Positions 1 through 4,788 of a stretch of 5,150 nucleotides of DNA are shown here, in pieces; the stretch's first letter is position 1, and each line of letters starts with the position of its first letter. The notes beneath the pieces were generated by a model that made no database searches, was not told the origin of the DNA, and saw only the letters and a list, made by a program, of their open reading frames with translations. Position numbers and translations under genes: made by a program. Source of the DNA: Gaiellasilicea sp045403015 (GTDB taxonomy: Bacteria; Actinomycetota; Thermoleophilia; Gaiellales; Gaiellaceae). The DNA is taken from assembly GCA_045403015.1 (NCBI GenBank), contig JAXIPI010000280.1:1-5150 (forward strand), in the 5' to 3' direction.

Positions 1-93
1 GCGCTCTCGCCCTTCAACCGCAGCGCGACGAGGAAGCCGCCGATCTGCGGTTGAAGGGCGAGAGCGCAGAGCGACGAGGAAGCCGCCGATCTG
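1..93. repeat. Nested inverted and direct repeat at the window edge, inside trpD
   Basis: Positions 1-22 are repeated as a perfect reverse complement at 46-67. Separately, the 23 bases at 25-47 recur in direct orientation at 71-93, an offset of 46 bp. Read on the minus strand, 93 to 71 encodes the expected TrpD residues Q-I-G-G-F-L-V, and 47 to 1 encodes the same residues followed by A-L-R-L-K-G-E-S, the normal continuation. The block between them is the inverted piece. The 46 bp insertion is not a multiple of three, so it would shift the reading frame. The inverted repeat begins exactly at base 1, which suggests a contig-end fold-back artefact rather than a biological element. The repeat is seen directly; the artefact explanation is inference. 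Confidence 0.9.
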
Positions 94-198
94 GGCCTGG
101 GTCGCCTCGCCGCGCATGATCTCGTCCATCACCTCGCGTGCCTGCTCACGCGAGAGCTGTCGTCCTTCGAGGAGCTCGGCGAGGGCGGCCTGGATCAT
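1..198 (-). CDS. trpD: Anthranilate phosphoribosyltransferase TrpD, N-terminal fragment, disrupted
   Basis: TrpD transfers the phosphoribosyl group of PRPP to anthranilate, the second step of tryptophan synthesis, in the cytoplasm. Only the start is present. From the ATG at 198 the protein begins M-I-Q-A-A-L-A-E-L-L-E-G and continues with S-R-E-Q-A-R-E-V-M-D-E-I-M and G-E-A-T-Q-A-Q-I-G-G-F. This is the helical N-terminal domain typical of the family; the PRPP-binding glycine loop lies beyond the window. The ATG overlaps the trpG TGA (ATGA), a usual sign of translational coupling, and no clear ribosome binding site precedes it. After about residue 44 the sequence is interrupted by a 46 bp repeat insertion (see the edge repeat). 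Literal translation stays open to base 1 but is out of the true frame for roughly the last 20 codons; the genuine frame (A-L-R-L-K-G-E-S) reappears in positions 1-30. This is either an assembly artefact or a real disruption. The family assignment is firm because of both the motif and the operon position. Confidence 0.82.
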   Translation of the reverse strand, partial: MIQAALAELLEGRQLSREQAREVMDEIMRGEATQAQIGGFLVALRSRPSTADRRLPRRAAVEGRER

Positions 199-752
199 GG
201 GGCGAGGAAGTTCTCGGCGAGCTCGTTCCCCAGCGGCGTCAAGACGCTCTCGGGGTGGAACTGAACGCCCTCGATCGGAAGCTCGCGATGGCGGACGCCC
301 ATCACCTCGCCGTCGGGTGTTCGCGCGGTCACCTCGAGCTCCGCCGGCACGTCGAGCGCAGCGAGAGAGTGGTAGCGGCCGGCTTCGAAGTTCGCCGGCA
401 GCCCGGCGAAGATGCCCTTGCCGTCGTGCGCGATCGGGGACGACTTCCCGTGCAGGAGCGCGCGGGCCTGGCCGACCTCGCCCCCGAACGCCGCCACGAT
501 CGCCTGGTGGCCGAGGCAGACGCCGAGTGTGGGGACGTGCGGTCCGAGCCGGCGGATCACGTCGACCGAGACGCCGGCGTCCGTCGGGCGGCCGGGGCCG
601 GGGGAGATGACGACGTGCGACGGCGCCAGCTGCTCCGCCTCGTCCGCTGTGATCGCGTCGTTCCGGAACACGCGCACCTCGGCGCCGAGCTCCTGGAAGA
701 GGTGGACGAGGTTGTACGTAAACGAGTCGTAGTTGTCGATCATCAGCAGCAT
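195..752 (-). CDS. trpG: Anthranilate synthase component II, glutamine amidotransferase TrpG
   Basis: TrpG hydrolyses glutamine and delivers ammonia to TrpE for anthranilate formation from chorismate. The 185-residue protein is a complete, stand-alone class I glutamine amidotransferase of normal length. It starts with the family signature M-I-D-N-Y-D-S-F-T-Y-N (residues 4-14). The oxyanion-loop S-P-G-P-G is at 50-54, the nucleophile Cys79 lies in G-V-C-L-G-H-Q, and the rest of the triad is His166 and Glu168 in Q-F-H-P-E-S. H-G-K-S-S at 101-105 is the usual segment of TrpG/PabA. The ATG follows the trpE TAG with no gap. A GAGAAGG-like ribosome binding site sits about 8 bases upstream, inside the end of trpE. 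The stop overlaps the trpD start by ATGA. In organisms lacking a separate PabA such a subunit can also serve aminodeoxychorismate synthase; the window cannot settle that. Confidence 0.96.
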   Translation of the reverse strand: MLLMIDNYDSFTYNLVHLFQELGAEVRVFRNDAITADEAEQLAPSHVVISPGPGRPTDAGVSVDVIRRLGPHVPTLGVCLGHQAIVAAFGGEVGQARALLHGKSSPIAHDGKGIFAGLPANFEAGRYHSLAALDVPAELEVTARTPDGEVMGVRHRELPIEGVQFHPESVLTPLGNELAENFLAP

Positions 753-1985
753 CTAGGCACCCTTCTCGGCGAGGTCGATCGCGGCTTCCAGCGCGGCGAG
801 CTTGTTCAGGCACTCCTGGTGCTCGGCGGCTGGATCCGAGTCTGCCACGATCCCCGCCCCTGCCTGCAGCCGCGCCACTCCGTCACTGAGCGCGATCGTG
901 CGGATCGCGATGCACGTGTCCATCGTGCCGCCCGGCAGGACGTAGCCGACCGCACCCGCGTAGGTGCCGCGGCGGTGGCCTTCGAGCTCCGAGACGATCT
1001 GCATCGCGCGCACCTTGGGCGCTCCCGACACGGTGCCGGCCGGGAAGCAGGCCCGCAGGAGGTCGAACGGCGTCACACCGTCGCGGAGCTCGCCGGTCAC
1101 CTCGGAAACCAGGTGCGTGACGTGCGAGAACCGCTCAGGCTCGAGGTAGCGAGCGACGCGGACCGTGCCCGCCTCGCACACGCGGGAGAGGTCGTTGCGG
1201 CCGAGGTCGACGAGCATCACGTGCTCGGCGCGGTCCTTCTCGGAGGCGAGTAGCCGCTCGGCGTCGCCCTCGCCCGGCTCGGTCGTTCCCGCGATCGGGT
1301 TCAGACTCGCCGTCCCGTTCTCGCACTTGACCAGGGTCTCGGGCGAGGAGCCGATCAGCGCGAGCTCGTCGAGCTCGAGCAGGAAGAGGTACGGCGAGGG
1401 GTTGACGCGGCGGAGTGCACGGTAGAGCTCGACCGCCGACGCAGACGTTGTCCGCTCCGCGCGCTGCGAGAGGACGACCTGGAAGGCGTCGCCGGCCCGG
1501 ATCAGCTCCTTGATCCGCCGCACCCCCGCCTCATAGGTGGCCTGGTCGGGGTAGCGCCGCACCTCGGTGCTCGAGGAGAGATTGTGTTCCTGTAACACAA
1601 TCTCCGTCTCGAGCCTCGTCGCGATCTCGTCCTGGTCTCCAGCGAGGACCTCGGCGGTGCCGCTGCCGTGGTCGAAGCGGACGAGTGTCTCGGCCACGAC
1701 GAACCGGCTTTCCGGGAGACCAGCGCCGTCGGCTGGGAGCGGAACCGTGGGCTCGAGCTTGGCCACGTAGTCGTAAGCGAGGTAGCCGACGACCGGCTCG
1801 TCGAGGCTCTCCGCCTCCTCGAACGTGACGAGCCGCGAGCCGGAGCCGATGAACGAGTGGCGGCCGAGCCGCCCCTGCTCGACCGACTCGAGCAGGAAGC
1901 TCGCCGGGGCGCCCGCGCGCAGGCGGAGGTACGCGCCGAGCGGAGTGAGCAGGTCGGTCGGGATCGGCGAAGTCGTCACGGCCAT
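753..1985 (-). CDS. trpE: Anthranilate synthase component I TrpE, compact form
   Basis: TrpE converts chorismate and ammonia to anthranilate, the committed and usually feedback-controlled step of tryptophan synthesis, as a complex with TrpG. From the ATG at 1985 it is 410 residues, shorter than the roughly 450-520 usual for the family; the missing part is in the variable N-terminal domain. Visible motifs are L-L-E-S at 31-34 and N-P-S-P-Y at 195-199 (both in the tryptophan-binding site in characterised TrpE), N-P-I-A-G-T at 230-235, E-H-V-M-L-V-D-L-G-R-N-D ending at 265, A-G-T-V-S-G-A-P-K at 316-324, and A-G-A-G-I-V at 375-380. Alanine in P-I-A-G-T, where PabB has lysine, supports TrpE over PabB. 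The start is uncertain. The ATG has no ribosome binding site, whereas an in-frame TTG at 2021 has a GGAG seven bases upstream but would add 12 unlikely-looking residues and overlap the divergent peptidase gene. A hairpin sequence with a TTA codon lies inside the gene. Confidence 0.95.
   Translation of the reverse strand: MAVTTSPIPTDLLTPLGAYLRLRAGAPASFLLESVEQGRLGRHSFIGSGSRLVTFEEAESLDEPVVGYLAYDYVAKLEPTVPLPADGAGLPESRFVVAETLVRFDHGSGTAEVLAGDQDEIATRLETEIVLQEHNLSSSTEVRRYPDQATYEAGVRRIKELIRAGDAFQVVLSQRAERTTSASAVELYRALRRVNPSPYLFLLELDELALIGSSPETLVKCENGTASLNPIAGTTEPGEGDAERLLASEKDRAEHVMLVDLGRNDLSRVCEAGTVRVARYLEPERFSHVTHLVSEVTGELRDGVTPFDLLRACFPAGTVSGAPKVRAMQIVSELEGHRRGTYAGAVGYVLPGGTMDTCIAIRTIALSDGVARLQAGAGIVADSDPAAEHQECLNKLAALEAAIDLAEKGA
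1570..1613. repeat. AT-rich perfect palindrome inside trpE
   Basis: The arms GAGATTGTGTT (1578-1588) and AACACAATCTC (1594-1604) are perfect complements around a 5 base centre. They are flanked by a second pair, CTCGAG at 1570-1575 and CTCGAG at 1608-1613, separated from the inner stem by a 2 by 3 base internal loop. The block is far richer in A and T than its surroundings. It falls at residues 128-138 of TrpE (ATG numbering), just before the conserved chorismate-binding domain, and includes a TTA leucine codon at 1595-1593, rare in GC-rich genomes. No T-run follows on either strand, so a simple terminator is unlikely. It could be an intragenic operator, a small inserted palindrome, or chance; the sequence alone does not decide. 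Confidence 0.7.
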
Positions 1986-1990
1986 AGACT
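1985..1990 (+). promoter_or_regulatory. Possible -10 element for the peptidase gene, leaderless type
   Basis: TAGACT matches the actinobacterial -10 pattern TAnnnT and ends 8 bases before the peptidase ATG at 1999. That spacing would put the transcription start at or next to the ATG, giving a leaderless mRNA, which agrees with the absence of any ribosome binding site there. No convincing -35 hexamer is visible 16-18 bases upstream. The element overlaps the trpE ATG on the other strand. This is inference from spacing and motif only. Confidence 0.35.
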
Positions 1991-1998
1991 GCCCGCAA

Positions 1999-3009
1999 AT
2001 GCCGCTGCCAGATGTCCTCAATGCGCTTCTCCGGGCTCACGGCCCCTCGGGGCACGAGCAGCTCGCGTTCGACGTCGTCCGTGACGCAGTCGGCGATCTC
2101 GCGGAGGTGGAGACCGATTCGATCGGCAACATCGTCGCGCACCGCCGCGCTGAAGGCCCGCTGATCGCCTTTGTCGCCCACCTCGATGTGATCGGTCTGG
2201 CTGTGGCGCATGTCCCGGACGATGCGTTGATAGCTGCGCACCGGCTCGGAAGCTGGCGGGCGAACGTCGCTTACGGGCAACGGGTCGAGATCCGGACGAA
2301 GAAGGGCACCGTCCACGGCGTGATCGCACGGAAGGTGAAGGACAACGAGAAGGTCGAGTGGGAGCAGCTCTACGTCGACATCGGCGCGCGGAACGGGGAG
2401 GAGGCGCGCTCACTCGTCGAGATCGGCGACCCGATCGTCGTCGTCGCGCCGCCGCTCGAGCTGGCCGACGGTCGCATCGCCTCGCGAAGCCTCGACAACC
2501 GCGCGGGCGTCTACGTCGCGCTGGAGGCGCTGCGGCGACTCGAGGCCGTGAACGTCGCCGTCGTCGGCGCCGCCCAGGAGGAGCTCGGCGCGCAGGGCGC
2601 GCAGGCGGCCGTCCACGCTCTGCGGCCCGAGGTCGCGGTTGCGCTCGACGTCACCTACGCGACCGACGTGCCGGGGGACGACGCGGCGACCGGCGGCCAC
2701 CACGTGCTCGGCGGTGGGCCAGCGATCTTCCGCGGCCCGGCCGTCAATCCGCGCGTGTTCGAGTTGCTGCTCGAGGCGGCGAAGGAAGAGGGGATCGACC
2801 ACACCGTGGAGGCGGGAATGAAGACCTACACGGACGCCGATGTCACCTTCGCTTCCCGTGACGGCGTCCCCACGGGGCTCGTCTCGATCCCGCTCCGGAA
2901 CATGCACTCGCCGATCGAGATCGTCCAGCTCTCCGATCTCGAGGCGTGCGTCCAGCTGCTCGTCGCCTTCGCGGCGCGAGTCCGTCCTGGCGACTCCTAC
3001 TCCCGCTAG
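1999..3009 (+). CDS. M42 family metallo-aminopeptidase (glutamyl aminopeptidase / endoglucanase-like)
   Basis: M42 enzymes are cytoplasmic di-metal aminopeptidases that usually form large tetrahedral assemblies and trim peptides; some were misnamed endoglucanases. This one has 336 residues, within the family range, and looks complete. The N-terminus carries the usual H-G-P-S-G-H-E (14-20). By alignment to the known TET pattern the metal and catalytic residues are all present: His61 and Asp63 in A-H-L-D, Asp166 in S-L-D-N-R-A-G, the catalytic and ligand pair Glu194-Glu195 in Q-E-E-L-G, Asp217 in A-L-D-V-T, and His303 in N-M-H-S-P-I-E. L-G-G-G-P is at 237-241 and T-D-A-D at 278-281. One oddity is that the residue after Asp63 is valine, where the family usually has glutamate (H-x-D-E). 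The ATG at 1999 is chosen because the family N-terminus begins there; the open frame extends further upstream but is antisense to trpE. It diverges from trpE with 13 bp between start codons, and the thiolase follows after 9 bp. Substrate specificity cannot be read from the sequence. Confidence 0.93.
   Translation: MPLPDVLNALLRAHGPSGHEQLAFDVVRDAVGDLAEVETDSIGNIVAHRRAEGPLIAFVAHLDVIGLAVAHVPDDALIAAHRLGSWRANVAYGQRVEIRTKKGTVHGVIARKVKDNEKVEWEQLYVDIGARNGEEARSLVEIGDPIVVVAPPLELADGRIASRSLDNRAGVYVALEALRRLEAVNVAVVGAAQEELGAQGAQAAVHALRPEVAVALDVTYATDVPGDDAATGGHHVLGGGPAIFRGPAVNPRVFELLLEAAKEEGIDHTVEAGMKTYTDADVTFASRDGVPTGLVSIPLRNMHSPIEIVQLSDLEACVQLLVAFAARVRPGDSYSR
2026..2032 (-). promoter_or_regulatory. Possible ribosome binding site for an upstream TTG start of trpE
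   Basis: On the minus strand GGAGAAG ends 4 bases before a TTG at 2021, leaving 7 bases between GGAG and the TTG, which is in frame with trpE. It is the only good Shine-Dalgarno match near either trpE start. If it is used, trpE would begin 36 bases earlier and its coding region would overlap the start of the divergent peptidase gene by 23 bp. The match may be chance, since it lies within the peptidase coding sequence and the added residues show nothing family-like. Confidence 0.3.
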
Positions 3010-3012
3010 ATT
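3007..3012 (+). promoter_or_regulatory. Possible -10 element before the thiolase, leaderless type
   Basis: TAGATT fits TAnnnT and ends 6 bases before the thiolase ATG at 3019. Its TAG is also the peptidase stop codon. There is no ribosome binding site in front of the thiolase, and the hexamer resembles the one before the peptidase (TAGACT), which favours a separate, leaderless start for the thiolase over simple co-transcription. No good -35 box is seen, and the gap to the ATG is slightly short, so this stays tentative. Confidence 0.27.
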
Positions 3013-3018
3013 CACAGC

Positions 3019-4170
3019 ATGACGCGCTCTGTGATCGTGTCCGCGGTCCGCACGCCCTTCGGCAAGCTGGGCGGCGGCCTCGCCGGCTACGAGGCGACCG
3101 AGCTCGGGTCGATTGTGATCAAGGCGGCGCTCGAGCGTATCGGCATCGAGCCGCACGAGCCCGAGTACGTGATCATGGGGCAGGTGCTGCAGGCAGGTGC
3201 CGGCCAGGCCCCGGCGCGCCAGGCCGCGATCGGTGCGGGGCTGCCGAAGGAGACGCCCGCGGACACGATCAACAAGGTCTGTGCCTCGTCGATCCGCGCC
3301 GTCCAGATCGCGGACACGATGATCCGCGCCGGTGATCACGAGGTGATCGTCACGGGCGGGATGGAGTCGATGTCGAACGCGCCCTATCTGCTCAAGAAGG
3401 CGCGCTTCGGCTACCGGCTCGGCCACGGCGAGCTGATCGACTCGATGATCTTCGACGGCCTCACCGACGCGTACGACTCGCTGCACATGGTGCAGCACAA
3501 CTCGATGGTCTCTCGTGAGCTCGGGATCAGCCGCGAAGAACAGGATGCGTGGGCGTTCCGGTCGCAGCAACGCGCCGCGGCCGCCCAGGATGCGGGCAGG
3601 TACGAGGACGAGATCGTTCCGGTCGGCGGCGTCACCGCCGACGAGGGCATCCGGCGCGACACGTCGCTCGACTCGCTCGCGAAGCTGAAGCCGGTGTTCG
3701 ACCCCGAGGGGACGACCACTGCCGGAAACGCGCCCGGCGTGAACGACGGTGCGTCCTGCGTGATCGTCACCTCGGAGGAGTTCGCGAAGCGGCGCGGCCT
3801 CGAAGTGCTGGGGACGATCGTCTCGCAGGGCTACGTCGCCGACGACTTCGCCTATCTGGTGCGGACGCCGGCCAACGCCGCCGCCGTCGCCTTCGAGAAG
3901 GCCGGGAAGAGCATCGACGACGTCAAGCGGGTGGAGATCAACGAGGCCTTCGCGTCGGTTGCCGTCAACTCGGCGCGGCTGCTCGGCGCCGACGAGGAGA
4001 TCGTGAACGTGAACGGTGGCGCGGTCGCGCTCGGCCACCCGATCGGCGCCTCGGGTGGGCGGATCGTGGGCACGATGGTGCACGAGCTCCGTCGCAACGG
4101 CGGCGGCCTCGGCCTCGCCGCGATCTGCTCCGGCGGCGGCCAGGGCGACGCGCTCCTGATCGACGTCTAA
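3019..4170 (+). CDS. Thiolase, probable acetyl-CoA C-acetyltransferase
   Basis: This cytoplasmic enzyme condenses two acetyl-CoA to acetoacetyl-CoA or runs the reverse thiolytic step, in ketone body, butanoate, polyhydroxyalkanoate or fatty acid metabolism. The 383-residue protein is full length. The nucleophile Cys88 lies in N-K-V-C-A-S-S. G-G-M-E-S-M-S-N is at 113-120, N-E-A-F-A at 308-312, the active-site His340 in G-H-P-I-G-A-S-G, and the proton-donor Cys370 in C-S-G-G-G-Q-G. The whole reads as the biosynthetic, AtoB/PhaA-like branch rather than FadA or a sterol-carrier thiolase, but chain-length preference is inferred. An oddity is at 156-162, H-M-V-Q-H-N-S, where relatives usually read H-M-G-x-x-A-E, in the CoA-binding loop region. 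The gene starts 9 bp after the peptidase stop, has no ribosome binding site, and may have its own promoter. A palindrome cluster follows its stop. Confidence 0.95.
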   Translation: MTRSVIVSAVRTPFGKLGGGLAGYEATELGSIVIKAALERIGIEPHEPEYVIMGQVLQAGAGQAPARQAAIGAGLPKETPADTINKVCASSIRAVQIADTMIRAGDHEVIVTGGMESMSNAPYLLKKARFGYRLGHGELIDSMIFDGLTDAYDSLHMVQHNSMVSRELGISREEQDAWAFRSQQRAAAAQDAGRYEDEIVPVGGVTADEGIRRDTSLDSLAKLKPVFDPEGTTTAGNAPGVNDGASCVIVTSEEFAKRRGLEVLGTIVSQGYVADDFAYLVRTPANAAAVAFEKAGKSIDDVKRVEINEAFASVAVNSARLLGADEEIVNVNGGAVALGHPIGASGGRIVGTMVHELRRNGGGLGLAAICSGGGQGDALLIDV

Positions 4171-4197
4171 GGCGCCTGGCCTGGCCGATACAGCCAA

Positions 4198-4255
4198 TGT
4201 CCGCGGTGGACCGGTCCGGGGACTGTCCCCGGACGGGTCTCGCCGGGACGTGTCC
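4198..4255. repeat. Cluster of GTCC/GGAC palindromes after the thiolase
   Basis: Within 58 bp the half-site GTCC or its complement GGAC occurs repeatedly: TGTCC at 4198-4202, 4224-4228 and 4251-4255, GGAC at 4208-4211, 4220-4223, 4231-4234 and 4246-4249, and GGTCC at 4213-4217. They form overlapping symmetric units. One is a 10 bp perfect palindrome (GGACCGGTCC, 4208-4217); another is a longer hairpin at 4214-4234. Such density suggests a repetitive extragenic palindrome or a multi-site operator. Copy number elsewhere in the genome cannot be seen from here. Confidence 0.6.
4214..4234 (+). terminator. Strong GC hairpin, possible terminator of the thiolase
   Basis: GTCCGGGGAC (4214-4223) and GTCCCCGGAC (4225-4234) are perfect complements around a single central T, so a very stable stem with a small loop can form 44 bases after the thiolase stop. 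There is no T-run after it, so it is not a classical intrinsic terminator. High-GC actinobacteria often have hairpins without T-runs at gene ends, so a terminator or mRNA 3'-end stabilising role is plausible. It is equally compatible with being part of a repeat element. Confidence 0.4.
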
Positions 4256-4299
4256 GAGGGCAAACAATTCAGCAACTCTTTCTCCACAGGCGGACGCAG

Positions 4300-4788
4300 T
4301 TGAGGGTCTTCGCTCTCGCCTGCGCCTCAGTGGTGGCCTCGCTCGCGCTTGCGGCCGACGCGTCCGCCTGCAGCTGTTTGCGCGTCGATCTCATTCGCGA
4401 CCTGCCGAGCGCCGACGGCGCCTTCGTCGGCACGGTGCTCGAGCGGCGCGTCGAGAAGCAGACGGCTGTCTACCTCTTCCGCGTCGAGCAGGTCTACAAG
4501 GGCGACATCGAGAACCGGATCGAGGTCGTGAGCGCGGCCAACGGCGCGGCGTGCGGGTTGGAGCTCCAGGTCGACCAGCGGATCGGGCTTCTCCTCACTC
4601 GTGAGGGCGGTGAGTGGCGGTCGAGCCTTTGCTCACAGGTCGACCCGTCGGCATTCCTCGCGCTGGCGAACGTCGACGACACCACGCCGCCGATCAACTG
4701 GGGAGGGATCGTCGTCGGCGTGCTCGTGCTCGGCGCCGGCACGTTCTTCCTCATCCGGAAGCTCCGAAGCTACAGAGCCTTGCGGTAG
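4300..4788 (+). CDS. Exported, membrane-anchored protein with TIMP/netrin-like domain
   Basis: This is a 162-residue protein of unknown function. Residues 1-23 form a signal peptide (M-R-V-F-A-L, hydrophobic stretch, then D-A-S-A), with likely cleavage before Cys24. The mature chain begins C-S-C, the hallmark of TIMP/NTR (OB-fold) domains, followed by A-D-G-A-F-V-G-T-V (38-46), the usual first strand of bacterial members, and V-Y-K-G (65-68). Cys85 and Cys111 would pair with Cys24 and Cys26 in the TIMP scheme (mature C1 to C62, C3 to C88). A transmembrane segment spans about 136-152, followed by a basic tail R-K-L-R-S-Y-R, so the domain should face outside. In TIMPs the N-terminal cysteine binds the protease metal; whether this protein inhibits anything is unknown. 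The TTG at 4300 is chosen because it gives the complete signal peptide and has a weak AGGCGG 6 bases upstream; the GTG codons at residues 11-12 would cut into it. The gene overlaps the convergent acetyltransferase by 19 bp. Confidence 0.82.
   Translation: MRVFALACASVVASLALAADASACSCLRVDLIRDLPSADGAFVGTVLERRVEKQTAVYLFRVEQVYKGDIENRIEVVSAANGAACGLELQVDQRIGLLLTREGGEWRSSLCSQVDPSAFLALANVDDTTPPINWGGIVVGVLVLGAGTFFLIRKLRSYRALR

Noticed and set aside
138..1253. A 371-codon open frame on the plus strand opposite trpG and trpE
   Set aside because: It mirrors the codon structure of the trp genes, is rich in R, D and H without a family motif, and sits opposite genes whose catalytic residues are intact.
1578..1604. 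The trpE hairpin as an intrinsic terminator
   Set aside because: No T-run follows on either strand and it lies in the middle of an intact coding region.
1531..2316. A minus-strand open frame running from the peptidase gene into trpE, considered as a longer upstream gene or trp leader
   Set aside because: It overlaps two real genes in a different frame, has no run of tryptophan codons as a leader peptide would, and resembles no known protein.
2410..4287. A 625-codon open frame on the minus strand across the peptidase and thiolase genes
   Set aside because: It is antisense to two clearly recognised enzymes, its translation is dominated by R, D, V, A and G with no recognisable domain, and long stop-free antisense frames are expected in GC-rich coding DNA.
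4300..4371. Lipoprotein signal for the TIMP-like protein (cysteine after A-S-A)
   Set aside because: The lipobox position three residues before the cysteine is Ala rather than Leu, and a C-S-C mature start with matching downstream cysteines fits the TIMP/NTR pattern better, though lipidation is not fully excluded.
3549..4604. A plus-strand open frame across the thiolase end and the TIMP-like gene start
   Set aside because: The translation is arginine-rich low-complexity sequence out of frame with the thiolase and with the signal-peptide protein.
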